64,000 nt of DNA from Branchiostoma floridae (Eukaryota; Chordata; Leptocardii; Amphioxiformes; Branchiostomatidae). The number at the start of each line of letters is the position of its first letter. Within the stretch, counting starts at the first letter, position 1. This document shows, piece after piece, positions 12,001 through 43,647 of this stretch. Below the pieces are notes generated by a model, which was not told the origin of the DNA, did no database searches, and saw only the letters and a list, made by a program, of their open reading frames with translations. The position numbers were made by a program, and so were the translations under genes. The stretch lies in contig NC_049981.1 of assembly GCF_000003815.2 (NCBI RefSeq), forward strand, positions 20,306,646 to 20,370,645, written 5' to 3'.

Positions 12001-15000
12001 GATTTCAATTTAAGAACTAAATTTTCCAGTAAAGTATTGTCTAGGCCAGATTAGGTTAGAAGTAGTGATACCATGCTAGTACAGTCTACAGGCATCTTTG
12101 TTTGGGGATGACATTGACTGGTTGTCATCTTCCCCGTTTGTAGATATCTGGGTCCGACCATGGACACACGCCCATGTACATTGAAAGGCACTTACACTCC
12201 GGAAGACATAGGGTAGGAAGGGACTGGGGTCTTTGCTGGCACGTCTCAGGAAATGTCTTATGCATGCATCCTGACCACTTCTGTTCTTACATTCAGTAAC
12301 TTACTACCTCTATTCTGTTAGCCTTAGTACTGGAACTATTGAAGGTCAGAGGATAGCATGTATGAGACAGAGCAGTGCTGTTTGGTGAGGTTGAGGTTCT
12401 TGTAGTGGCTGAGCTGATATATTGTTCTCCTCCTATAAGTACTTGCACTTGCATACATAATGCTTTTTCTTTCTCTGTAGTGGAGGATCTGATAACAGCT
12501 TCTGCCATGAATTCTGTTCATGACGCAGTTTTATTTTATGTTTTGAACTGTTCGCAAAGGAAAAATCTTCCTCTGATTCGTTCACCAATTCTCTTGTACA
12601 TCCATCAGCATGTAAACAGTGAAGAATTTGACTGTTTTAAGTAGCGAAAGATCCTAAGCTTATCACTACACAGTCATGTACACTTGATGACTGGAATGGT
12701 GTATCTTTCCCTGAACACAATCAAGTTATCAAATTTTTCTCTTGCCTATTTGTTTGGATACAAAAATCCTTTGGGAAGCTTGTCAACACAAGTGCCAAAG
12801 TACTGTATCAAAGATCGACACCTTTGAATTCCTTATGTCAGAATTTGTGGTTGCACAGAGTGGTGGGTTCCTGCTTATTACATTTGTTTTCTGCCTGCCT
12901 TAACCTGGATGGGCAGTTTTTTCTCTCTGCATGACCAGTAATATGTAGAGTGCTTTATAGCTGTCTTTTAGGCAGCTAGTCTGGCAATGTTTTCGCTGCT
13001 GGGTTAACGCCTGTACTGACATACTCTGGAATGGTGTGTTTGTTTCTGCCATGTCACATTTACAACATATATTTAGCACCTTTTCAGCTTGTTTGTGGCA
13101 AAACACTGCAAGTGTCTAAGACCAGTGTACAGCAGTGAACATGGAATAGTCACTGCAACAACAACTGCACTGCCACTGGCTGCCAAATGTACTCCATATA
13201 ACCTTCTGCTTTGCAGCTTCTTCATATGCTTGTAGATGGCAAGTATCTTGTAAGACTAAGATATACACCTTACTTTGATCTGTTTGTTGGCAGGATAAGC
13301 AGGAAGCCTACACACCCCCAGCCCCCATCACCTCCCCCATCCCCCTCCCCCCTGAGGAGCAGGCAGCGATGATGAACCAGGAGCCTCCAGGTGCACCCAT
13401 CCCAGCAGCTGTCAACCAGCCACAAGCAGGTGCTCCACAGGTGAGAGAGATTGCCAGCTAGAATGGAAGTTAATTTGAGTGCGTAAATCATATTATGGAA
13501 AGCATTAAACTGCTTTACAGCTGAAAAATTGGATTGGACAGAATTTATGCCTGAATCAATGAGTTTTCTTCAGCTCTCTGACCTAATTGCTCTATCTGGA
13601 CATGTATGAGGTCTAGCAATGGGCAAGGAGGTTCATTACAAAATTTCATTTTTGTCTAAAGAATCTTATATAACATCTTTATAAAACAGCAGATGTTTCT
13701 TCTGAATATGATGTTAAAATAGGATTTTTAGTTTTCACTTCTTGCTTTGTTTTTGAAAGATCGGTCCTTGTGAAGTTGTTAGGAAAAAAATTTTTTCATT
13801 CAATGACATGTATAATTGTATCTAGAACAAAATCAGATACAAAAGTAAAGGACATTGTGACTGATCTTTTCTACGTTGTCTAATCATCAGTTATGGTTTT
13901 TATATGAATCAACAGCTTTGACTTCACTTTATGTCTTATTTTGTATCATTGATTTGTACCCTCTATAGAAATCTTGTACACGTTTCTTACGTGTATATCT
14001 TTCACAAGACCAATACATGTACCAGAACACTTAGTTTGCACATGATTAACACGAATCATAAACTAATGCACAACTACATTTTCATCTCTTTTCTGTTTTG
14101 CTGTTTATGGTTTTCCTAGTATTAATTGTTTGTTAGTTTGTTTGTTTTTGTTTGCTTAGCATGAATCAGGATTTTTGCCCATATGGATTTTCTGTTCCTT
14201 GTAGAAGTTGGCAGAACTTGCCATCTTTTCTTTTGGCTTAGTGTCAAGCAATTGATTCTGCTATAGCCCGTAAGCCTCACAATATACTGTAGTCCAAATG
14301 TCACTAGCATGTGACATTAATACCTTACTAAAGCAAAGATATGCTTATTGTCAGAATTGCATCTGGAAAAACAAAACATCTTGAATACTAGAAATGGGCA
14401 AATGACCTGCTTTCCCCGACTTAACTGGATGTCTGCTTTGCAGTTTAACTATGGCCAATCTTACGCTGCTCCACCCATCTCCAATGTGCAACAGGTTTGT
14501 GCCTTCGTAGTTTGTCTCCCACTTTAGTAGTCGCTATTCTACACTTCTACTGTTTTATTCACAAATCTTCTTTTGAGGCAAATCTTCCTCATTTCATGGG
14601 TGAACTCTTATTTACATATCACATGTCCAAATGTGTACTAGTATGTGTATGTGTATGTGTACATGTACGTGTATGTGTATGTGTCCAAATGTGTACTAGT
14701 ATGTGTACGTGTATGTGTACATGTACGTGTATGTGTATGTGTCCAAATGTGTACTAGTATGTGTACGTGTATGTGTACATGTACGTGTATGTGTATGTGT
14801 CCAAATGTGTACTAGTATGTGTGCGTGTACGTGTACATGTACGTGTACGTGTATGCTAAGGTTTTGGAACCCCCACCCATGTTCAACCCCTTTGCAGTTA
14901 ATAACCCTCCACAAAAAACTTTTCAAATACCCTTAGCATATACATGTACATGTCACTAACTTTGAATAGATTTGAACAAGACCATAATCATCACATGCAT

Positions 15001-16088
15001 GCAGTTCTGATACATTTATATTTGATCTTGATTGGTTGTGGGAGTTCTATCTGCTTAGTTAAAACAGTGAGATCTTGAAAATGAATGTTCCTCCTTACAA
15101 TATTCTGAACATTAACCACTAAGTATAGACATCTGTTGAGCACATTGTCCCTCTGAAATTAACACTGTTGGTCTTGGCTCTGGTGCTGATAAGAATGACC
15201 ATGTATCATTCCAGCAGTCCTCTGCACCCACCACCCCTAAAGAGAAAGGCCCCATCCCAGCTGAACACCAGGAGTTAGCACAGAGTCTGGACTCTCTACT
15301 ACAGAGGTGTATGTCAACTGCCTCTCATCCGGTATGTGCAGGGATAGGACAACATGGCATTTATGTTCATTTCTCTTTTTATCCAAGGTAGATTGGTTTA
15401 ATGTTTGGATGTACATGTAAGTATGTTGTTGTTTTTCAGCAAACCAAGAGAAAACTGGAGGATGTTAGCAGGAGACTAGAAGCCTTGTATGACAAGCTGA
15501 GAGACAATAGTGTAAGTACACTGCTCATGTGGTGTTTGTATGATATATGAATTATGGTGTTGTTGTCTATGGTTAAACCAAAGTTGCAAGAATGAACTAT
15601 ACTACCAAGACTTACAGCTAATAGGTACAGATGATATACCTTCCCTGTAGTTTTCATAACCACCACAAGTCTGTACTTTGGTAATTTACAGCATCTTTTG
15701 AAAAGTTAAGTTGCAGTTTGACACTTTAAATGCCAAGGCTTAATTTGCCCCAAACACATTTTTCTTGTCTGGCATTGACCCTAATAATATCTTGTTGACT
15801 TTCCTGTACATGTGCTAGTTTCCATGATCATTATCACCATTTAGCTGATATTATGTCTACCTGAAACAATCAGAGATAACAGAATACCATTGGGATGTTT
15901 GTCTACAGTTACCAGCTAATATCCTGACCAGTCTACACCAGCTATCCCAGGCCTGTTCCCAGCACAACTACCAGGCAGGACTCAACATCCACACACAGAT
16001 GATCCAGGCCAGCAACTTCTCTCAAATCAGCTCCTTCATGACCGGCCTGAAAGTACTCATGCAAGTGGCCACTCAACAGGGCGTTTAA
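1..16088 (+). CDS. SEC31A: SEC31A, COPII outer-coat subunit (5' end truncated by window)
   Basis: Sec31 pairs with Sec13 to build the outer cage of COPII vesicles at ER exit sites. The spliced exons encode about 1,209 visible residues, close to the roughly 1,220 of human SEC31A; only about 17 N-terminal residues lie outside the window. Order: WD40 propeller, alpha-solenoid (ACE1) element, Pro/Gln-rich linker, C-terminal helical domain ending [10 protein letters not shown]. Recognisable family stretches include [15 protein letters not shown]-like (exon 819-956), [17 protein letters not shown] (1331-1471), ASEDDR (1879-2021) and [16 protein letters not shown] (2962-3129). All listed exons join in phase; the stop is TAA at 16086-16088. 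Two extra in-phase exons (6716-6736, 12144-12212) may be optional. Vertebrates have SEC31A and SEC31B; the sequence alone does not decide between a pre-duplication Sec31 and SEC31A, so the symbol marks the closest match I recognise. Confidence 0.95.
169..348 (+). repeat. Degenerate 60-bp tandem repeat overlapping a SEC31A acceptor
   Basis: Copies start at 169, 229 and 289 in exact 60-base register (AGCACTGTTTTTAG, AGTGCTGTATCTAG, AGTGCTGCTCTAG). The third copy is the 5' end of SEC31A exon 2, whose acceptor is at 283-284. The first two copies are much more alike than either is to the third. Confidence 0.6.
1185..1290 (-). repeat. tRNA-derived SINE head fragment
   Basis: On the minus strand the segment reads like a Pol III promoter: A-box-like TAGCACAATGGCAGAG and B-box-like GGTGCAATACC at tRNA-like spacing. 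It lies inside a SEC31A intron. It does not fold into a clean tRNA. Confidence 0.4.
2725..2880 (+). repeat. Dispersed repeat, copy 1
   Basis: Begins CTGTTACTCAAGCAACTGGA and continues with GATTTTGGAAA and GTTTCAGGTAGCA. The same order of motifs recurs at 6872-7000 in another SEC31A intron, with about 75% similarity by eye over the first 80 bases. Confidence 0.5.
4335..4615 (+). repeat. tRNA-derived SINE in a SEC31A intron
   Basis: An A-box-like TAGCTCAATAGCAGA is followed about 45 bases later by a B-box-like TGGTTCAAGTCTT, then a non-tRNA body to about 4615. This is the plan of a tRNA-derived SINE, here in sense orientation between exons 4187-4298 and 4847-5023. Body boundaries are approximate. 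Confidence 0.55.
5325..6304. mobile_element. 980-bp non-autonomous DNA transposon (MITE-like)
   Basis: The ends are inverted: GGGCTTATTCACGTGACG at 5325 and, on the other strand, GGGCTTATTCAGTCACGTGA ending at 6304. A second inverted block lies further in, around CCATCTTGGGGTCCA (5368) and TGGACCCCAAAATGG (6233). TATA flanks both ends (5321-5324, 6305-6308), which may be a TA or TATA target-site duplication. It sits within a SEC31A intron. The internal open frames show no transposase motif, so it appears non-autonomous; superfamily not assigned. Confidence 0.75.
6716..6736 (+). other. SEC31A: Candidate SEC31A microexon (7 codons)
   Basis: A 21-nt segment flanked by AACAG and GTATGC reads AFTYKRK in phase 0. 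It sits between exons 5179-5241 and 7483-7615, which are themselves joined in phase 0, so it can be included or skipped without changing frame. A pyrimidine-rich tract precedes it. No homology supports it beyond splice sites and phase. Confidence 0.45.
6872..7000 (+). repeat. Dispersed repeat, copy 2, with inner inverted arms
   Basis: Starts CAGTTATTCAACCACTGGAT, matching copy 1 at 2725. Here the arms are complete: GGTCGTAAGTTTCAGACAGCA and, about 45 bases on, TGCTGTCTGAAACATCTGACC form an inverted repeat capable of a hairpin. Confidence 0.5.
9632..14494 (+). other. SEC31A: SEC31A exons for the Pro/Gln-rich linker
   Basis: Exons 9632-9775, 10141-10582, 10905-10955, 11348-11400, 13294-13440 and 14444-14494. 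Composition is dominated by P, Q, A, T and Y, as in the disordered Sec31 region that binds Sec23/Sar1 and ALG-2. The WNDPP motif (11348-11400), conserved in SEC31A, is present. The 51-nt exons 10905-10955 and 14444-14494 are multiples of three and could be skipped without a frameshift. Confidence 0.85.
12144..12212 (+). other. SEC31A: Candidate optional SEC31A exon (23 codons)
   Basis: A 69-nt open segment between CCGTTTGTAG and GTAGGA encodes a His/Arg-rich peptide (starts [10 protein letters not shown]). It is phase 0 to phase 0, like the junction it would interrupt (11400 to 13294). I know of no vertebrate counterpart; it may be alternative or spurious. Confidence 0.3.
14627..14856 (+). 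repeat. 58-bp minisatellite, alternating purine-pyrimidine
   Basis: CCAAATGTGTACTAGTATGTG recurs at 14627, 14685, 14743 and 14801, a period of exactly 58. Most of each unit is GTGTATGTGTACATGTACGT-like alternating purine-pyrimidine sequence. It lies in a SEC31A intron; long open frames over it are composition artefacts. Confidence 0.9.
15215..16088 (+). other. SEC31A: SEC31A exons for the C-terminal helical domain
   Basis: Exons 15215-15331, 15440-15511 and 15909-16088. They encode the conserved C-terminal helices ([32 protein letters not shown]) and the terminal [13 protein letters not shown]. The first acceptor is a NAGNAG site (CCAGCAG at 15211-15217), so a one-codon Gln variant is possible. 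Confidence 0.9.
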
Positions 16089-17306
16089 CCTTCACGAGTA
16101 ATGACGTGAAAGTTGATAGATGTTGGTTAAGGAGATTGTAGAAGGCTGGCTCCAACACCAAACTAAAAGGTTGGATTATTGCTCCAGTTCTTCTCAGTGT
16201 AGAACAGGCTTTCTTGCACGTATGGTTCACTACTGGCAAGTCCTAGAAGAAAGGAGTCATTTTGCCAAGAAAGACTATAAAACTTGTCTAACTCCTTGCT
16301 TCATTTATCTGTTGTTATAAGAAAGCCTCTTTCATCCTAATTCTGGTCTAGTATATTGTCTGCACAGCTAAATTTTTCTTTCCTGTACTGGCAAAAAATT
16401 GTGTTTTGTTCATATTCTGTAACAGCAACAGATGAAAGGGGCATTAGTATTGGTAGAGTTTCTTGCAAATGTTGTACAGAGTCAAGGGGAAAATATGAAT
16501 ATATGTACCATAGTGAATGCCTACATAAATGTTCACGACAATGTTAGAAATTTGAAGGTTTCATGACACATATAATGACTCCCTGCCCCCTGCAATTTTA
16601 TCACTTCTCTGTGTTGTTGCCCATGTAAACTTAAAGAATGCAGTATCTGATTCGGAATGACTTGTTGAGCAGTCATAAATGGCAAACATTTACTAGAATT
16701 TGTAGAAATTATGTAAGGTAAGAAGAGTTGTCCTTCACTACTGATTTCAACAGGAATATATGATTCCAAAAATTCACATTGACTATTCAGTGGATTTGTT
16801 AAAATTAAATGCATAAGCATAAGTAGGAAATGGCTTTAAAGGAACATAACCCTATTCAAACTAGTGTTGACTTACAGATTGTACTGCCTTTGAGAGGTCA
16901 TATTTCAATGCAAATCATCCAAGTCTGTCCAAAAGCAACACATTTAGGCATACATTTATGGAGAATACCATCTCTGAAGTGCAGTTTAAAATGTTGAAAT
17001 ATTGTGACATTTTCAAGATAGAAGTATCCTGTGGCTGATTTGTTAAGGAAATGTTTTTGTTAGTGTAAGTGAAACTGTTTAAACATTGCAGATTTTATCA
17101 AAACTCCTGTACTAATAATGTTTTTCTTGGGATGTATTTGAAGTCTGGAAAGAGGACACTGAAAAGGAAAACAAGTTTCTGCACAAAAGTGGATGCTATT
17201 TATTGATATATTTGCTGTTGATACATAATATGTGCGATATTGTCTGGGTCTGAAGAGATTCATACCCATCTGTTTTTATTTTTGAGACTTATGATTCATA
17301 TGTTGT

Positions 17307-17312
17307 AATAAA
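17307..17312 (+). promoter_or_regulatory. Candidate SEC31A poly(A) signal
   Basis: AATAAA lies 1.2 kb after the SEC31A stop codon; a second AATAAA at 17456-17461 is an alternative. Between 16089 and about 17480 the sequence is AT-rich and lacks coding signal, consistent with a long 3' UTR. Confidence 0.5.
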
Positions 17313-17759
17313 GCTGATGTAGTATGCAAAAATATGTTGTGACTAATACTAATAGTGTAGATTTCTGCAATGTACAATATATCATGACAAGTTTAAGTAC
17401 TAAATATTATCATTTGATGCTAGTATGCTCGATCTACTAACATTGACAATGAAGAAATAAATGTGCTGTTCTTAAGAAATGAAAAAGTGACATGCTTTGA
17501 TTTCTTAGTATTCCTTTTCCTCCCTAGATATGTAAGTTAAGTTTGTCCATGAACACATTGCAGCTACCACAAACTACTTAAATAGCACCATGCTTCATCT
17601 AAGTAGAGGATGCATACCTATAATTTCTTCATATAATTTTTTTACATAAACACAAATGTAAGCTCTTGTTGTAATAGATTGTATTATCTGTTAGAAAAGC
17701 ATTATATCTTATCCATTTCATCTGTGGGGATGGGGGTTGATAGGACGATGTTGACTGGC

Positions 17760-17845
17760 TGGTATGTTGCCTTCAAGTAGAAGAGCCTAGTGTGGCGGAA
17801 TTCGAACACATGGTCTTAAACTCCATAATCACACACACGGCATGC
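17760..17845 (-). repeat. tRNA-derived SINE head fragment
   Basis: The minus strand holds a B-box-like TGTTCGAATTCCG preceded by GTAGCATGCCGTGTG. It lies just downstream of the zinc-finger gene's stop codon, between that gene and SEC31A. Confidence 0.4.
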
Positions 17846-17858
17846 TACATCAATGGTC

Positions 17859-20230
17859 CTATTTAGGATTGCTTGTTGTGGGCATGCCATTCTCCATGTT
17901 GAAGAACCTGGTGTGGCGCTGCATGTGTTTCTTCAGGGTGAACATGCGGGTGAACCTGTGGCCGCACACCTCACACCCAAACGGCCGCTCACCCGTGTGG
18001 ATACGCAAGTGAGCCTTCAGGTTTCCCTTCAGGGCAAAGCGTGCACCACACTCCGGACACTGGAATGGCTTCTCACCTACAAATAAAGAAGACAGAATAA
18101 AGGAAATGAAGACTGTGAATGTGATACACCAATCAAACATTACTAGTATACATATGAAGCCTTACCAGAATGAAGAAGGAAATTCCCCTCCTTAACGTTT
18201 CGTCGTTTCCAGAGGTTATTATTCAAACTACATAGTACATACGTGTTCATCACAAGCAATAAAAAAATTCAGAAGTAAAACATAATTGGCCTGCATGGCC
18301 ATTTGTAAAGCTGGCTGTATTGAAAACTTTGATCATGAGCCTTCTTGATGTTACCTTTTTCTCTTTTAGAACACCACTCTGAATGCAATGTATTGTACAT
18401 CAAATCATCTACATGTTTGAATGGCATTCCTGGCAAACTGCCTCAATGTGTAACACCAGGTTTGTACTAAAGAGTGCATTGCTTAGCTGCATATCTCTAA
18501 TATTTCTGCTCACACCTGCATGGACCCCTTCTTTTCAATAAGTGACTGTGTGATCATGGCTCTAACATTATTAAGGTCCTATCCGGGGGATGTCCCTAAC
18601 CGAAGCTGCTCATCTATGCCTAAGTCAAGTAAGGAAATAGATATGCAGTACTATAAATCTCAAGGACACAACATGATGACCTACAAGGGATTTGAACTAA
18701 GTATCTCAAGGTTCTGAGTCTGCAACCCTAACCATCATGCCACATGTACACACTGCACCAGGACTATGACTACAAATATCAGTGGATGTACGTACCGGTG
18801 TGTGTCCTCATGTGGTTGACCAGATGGTTCTCGTAGAAGAAGCGTGCATTACAGACACTACAGGCAAACTCCTTCTGCTGCATGTGCATGCGCAGGTGCT
18901 GCATGATGTTCCTCTTGTGGCAGAACTTGGTGGAACAGAAGCAGCACTGGTACATCTTCTGCCCCGGGTGGTTGTACTGGATGTGGATGTCCAGGTCCTT
19001 CTGGCTGGGGGACGTCATGCCGCAGATCTTACAGAGGTGTGGCGGGTTGTCGCCGCGGTGACTCTTCACATGGCGCCATAGTTCAAAAACTCCAGAGAAC
19101 TTATCGTAGCAGAACGGACACTGCACATCTGAGCTTGGCATTGCGCTAGTGTCCAAGTTCCCTGGTTGTGGCAATCTGCAAGCACCTGGCCCTGCTGACC
19201 AGGCCTGACTAGTGTTGGAGCTCCCCTGCCTGCAGGTTGGCATGGTAACGGCCACGGGATGGACTTCTGAGCTGGAGTCTGAATGGAGTGGGCTTTCCCA
19301 CGATGCACTGCTGGGTGAAGTCTCCAGGTGATGTCCCATGTCCATCGTCTGTTCGGACATGACCAGAGGGTTTGCACCCTGATTCAGTGGTGCCGGAAAC
19401 TCTTTCTCGCTTCCGCCTGAGGCTTGGCTTAGCAACACAGCGTTCTCTTGTGATGATGACAGAGTACCAGCTTCAGGGACATGGTCCCCTGATGTGTCCT
19501 CGGACTTGATGACCACATCCATGCCGTCTGTCTGTACGTCATCTTGAGAATGGCCTCCATCACTGCTGGTGTTCATCCCACTCTCTCTATCCATGCTGTA
19601 ATCAGGGCCCATGCTCGGGGAGATTGCCCTTCTAGGAACCACAGTACACTTTCTACGTAAGGCTCCCACCAGGCTAGCTGGACCAGCCTCCACGTTCACA
19701 GTCATCCTCAGATCAGCTGTTCCTCTAGGTTGGTTTATCTGTGAGAGTTGCAGAGGTTCAATGCTAACAGAGCTTTGACCATCTGTTCTTTGTACTTGGG
19801 TGCTAGCTGATGCAGTCTGCTCCAGTCTATTGGCTTGTAGCTTTTCTTTGACAAAATTACAACAAACTGTCACGATGTTGTGCATCTGTAGCAAGCTGGC
19901 TGTTTGTAGCACATCGGTTACATTGCTCTCCTGTAACAAGAGTCTACCTGAATACATGAACTCAATTATGCTCACAAAACTCTCCACACTGATGTCATGA
20001 AGCTCAACCCTACTGGAGTCCTTGTTGATGGTAAAGTATTGGTTGAAGAAGTTGCTGTTAGCGGCCAGGATTGCCTTGTGTGCTTGAAACTGCTGTCCAT
20101 TGACAATGACTTGGGCATCGCAGAACTGTTCCTCCAATCGTTGCTGCATCAGAATGGAGAACACATCCCTAAAGTACCCTGGGGGTTGATGGACCAAGGA
20201 ACCTCTGCTACTACTACTTCCAGCCATCAT
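17859..20230 (-). CDS. BTB domain and six C2H2 zinc fingers, putative transcription factor
   Basis: Two coding exons: 20230-18796 and 18076-17859 (phase 1 junction), 550 residues. The start ATG at 20228-20230 opens [10 protein letters not shown]. Residues about 15-130 form a BTB/POZ dimerisation domain ([35 protein letters not shown]). A low-complexity acidic middle follows. Four C2H2 fingers close exon 1 (CPFC..H..H, CKIC..H, CCFC..H, CSVC..H) and two lie in exon 2 ([16 protein letters not shown]); the intron cuts the HTGEKP linker between fingers 4 and 5. BTB-ZF proteins are usually sequence-specific nuclear repressors. I cannot assign a vertebrate orthologue. Confidence 0.9.
18545..18760 (-). 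repeat. tRNA-derived SINE, family A copy 1
   Basis: On the minus strand: A-box-like TGGCATGATGGTTAGGG, B-box-like AGTTCAAATCCCT, then a body ending with TTAGGGACATCCCCCGGATA. The body end matches the copies at 39325-39590 and 53870-54095. It sits in the intron of the zinc-finger gene, in sense with it. Confidence 0.55.
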
Positions 20231-20891
20231 AAGAAATGCTGTACAAACAGTGGGAGAAAAAGGAAATGTTGGTTTAATGACAAATTATGCTTGTTTAGAT
20301 CTTTTCTCAACATCAGACAGCTGCCTTATAATACATGTAACGTTATATCTATCTATAACGTTATATGGATGGAAGATATTCCTACACGATTTGCATAACG
20401 CAAGGACGTTATATGAGGCCTCCCATCCCCAAATTATAATTCCAGTACCCAGCCAACTGCCCCATTGTGGCAAAATAAATGAATTCCTATGTATAAGTTT
20501 TCTTTTAGTAATACGCCATCTGTGTGAGTATAACTCACCTGTATGTCAAAAAATGACATGAAAATGCTATGTACAGAACTTGCAACAATGTGTTGTAAGC
20601 GCTACCGGAAATAGAAAATGACTGGAGTCTACCACAATGAGAACTTATAGGGGATGCCGTTCCGAGTGCTACTTGTATTTTGCACAATACAAAAATAATA
20701 ATGGAAGTATAACTACCAAAGTAATGTTTTAGTTAATAATGTAATGAACATAATAATAATGGTCATAAAATCAACATTTTTTTCTACTGTGATTGAAAAC
20801 AATAAACATCAACAAAAATCCAACCCATATGATAATAGTATAGTCCAGCACTTTAAACTATCCCATCAACCCTTGCGCAAAACCAACGAAG
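20231..20891. promoter_or_regulatory. Divergent promoter region, zinc-finger gene and POLQ
   Basis: About 660 bases separate the start of the minus-strand zinc-finger gene from the first candidate POLQ ATG. No TATA box stands out. The POLQ side ends in GAAGATGGCGGAC (20888-20900), a match to the YY1-type initiator AAGATGGCGGC. The 5' UTR exons of both genes must lie here; I cannot place transcription starts. Confidence 0.4.
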
Positions 20892-41723
<20,832 letters not shown>

Positions 41724-43647
41724 AAGATGAGATGAACCTGATGAACATTTAACTTACAGTAATTTACAAAATGTCATTGTAACAGTGTTGTAAATTCTTT
41801 AGGCAAGTTAAAGCAAGCGACTTACTGTTGTAGGACTTCAAACATAGTTTAGAATGTGTACAATGTTTGCTGCTATAATGTATTAAATGTGTCTTTTAAA
41901 ACTAGGATAACAATTGAAGGAAATACATTCTACTTGTATATCAAGTATTCCAGATTAAACCAAATGTCATTTGATAACTTAAGGCTTGTTGTCTATTGAA
42001 AAAGAATTACCCGTGTTCTTTAAATACTGTTGCAACATGTTTGAACACAACAAGCAAAAAGTTACTTGACTGTTATTGAAAAGATGTAGGTGCTGTTTAT
42101 AGATGACTTTTCAAATGTGCAAAATGTGTAGATCTTCCAAAAACTAGTCATTCAGTATTTTAAAAATGTTATTTAAACAGAGCTGGACTTTCAGTGTTTT
42201 ATACACATTTATTCAATTTTAGATGCTGCCTAAAATTCATCTTATATCAAGAATGACATGTTCTGGCCAGTTGCAGGATATTTTTCAATATACAGAGTGA
42301 TATACAATGTAAATATGTTCTATAACATCCATAATATGCCAATTATATGTAGACACCTGAATGAATTTTTACAGTTTGATCTAAATTGGTCGGAGCGAGC
42401 AGAATTTGGTAACAAAGCAAATATGTTTTCTATCTTTTCTAGTGCTACCAGGCAGTATTCAATGCATGACTTTAAAAACAGGTCAATTTTTCAGAAAGAA
42501 AGAAAGAATGAATGAATTGCATGGATTCTGATTGATAATTGTGTCCATATTGTGAATAAACAGATTTTCTAAGTTAAGGCAGATTTTTTGTCATCATCTT
42601 TTTTGTGCTGAAATTTGTTTGTCTGTAGACTAGTGTAGTTGTGAGTAATCTGTGTAGCAATGTTGGTTTGACAAAGCCTTCAGCAGTGCTGATGTGATTT
42701 AGGCTGGGTACCATCTTCTGTAGTAGCCACTGGCTCGATCTTTTTGCTTGCTAACCACCAAGCAGAAATATTGAGCAAGCAGTTACAATTGAGGGTGGTA
42801 TCCAGGCTTATTGTAGTGAACTAAGTTTGAACTATCCATTTTGGGATACCAGTGTCCAAAACTAGAATCCTGTGACTTGGATGTTTACATGCAAAGTACA
42901 TTGAAGTGCAGAAACTGTCCTATATCCTCTGATGCCTATAATGTTGGCAGATGCCATGGCTATGGTATAACAAAGGTTAAATGAAGCTAGTTACATGTAC
43001 AAACTGTAGGTTAGGTATGACGTAATGCAACATTCATATTGCCCTAAGGGAGAAGCTACGTATACTTCACACCCAGTCATTGTTATAATGAAACCTTGTG
43101 GTGACCCTATGTAGTAGAGCCAGTTTTAATAGTCAGTCCAAGGCCAGATGATCTGCAGCTAAAGCCACAGGACTCTTACTATTTCACCCAGGTGAGTGTT
43201 TTAACTATCATAATTGGTATCAAAGATTTACCTGTAGCTTAAAGTTCTCCATTAAATACTGGAATTTCTACCTTTTCATGCGTGAAAAATAGAACAAAGC
43301 CTCTTGACTTAGGCTAAATAGTACATAGCTTTGTGATTGTGCACTCAACCTTTTAGGTATGTCAGAATATGCAGGTGTGGTAGAATCAACCGCCATGAAA
43401 GTAATCCATGTGGCAGTCCCTTGACTGGAAGTGGATAGATGTTATGGTACATATGTTTAAACCTTGGAGAAACTGAGCACTGCGTGACTGTACAACATTG
43501 GCATGTGGTTAGGTTTCTTGCAAATATTTTTGCTAATGCTAAATTAGTTGGAAGTGCTAAAATCCCTTAGCGTTTTTGCCAGATTTTGACATCAGATTCT
43601 CTTTTTTTTACAGATCTGTAGATTGAGAATTCAGGTTGTAATTACAG
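41724..43647. other. Spacer: POLQ 3' UTR and upstream region of the ankyrin gene
   Basis: AT-rich and without coding signal. AATAAA at 42555-42560 is the likely POLQ poly(A) signal, giving a 3' UTR of about 0.85 kb. A short inverted-repeat element (42700-42810) follows. No clear promoter motif is visible before 43648. Confidence 0.5.
42700..42810. mobile_element. Short MITE-like hairpin
   Basis: TAGGCTGGGTACCATC at 42700 and GGTGGTATCCAGGCTTA ending at 42810 are imperfect inverted ends, and TTTGCTTGCT/AGCAAGCAG forms an inner stem. Both ends resemble those of the outer element at 21370-22165. Confidence 0.4.

Noticed and set aside
14497-14936. Cys/Val-rich ORFs on both strands
   Set aside because: They are translations of the GT-rich minisatellite, not proteins.
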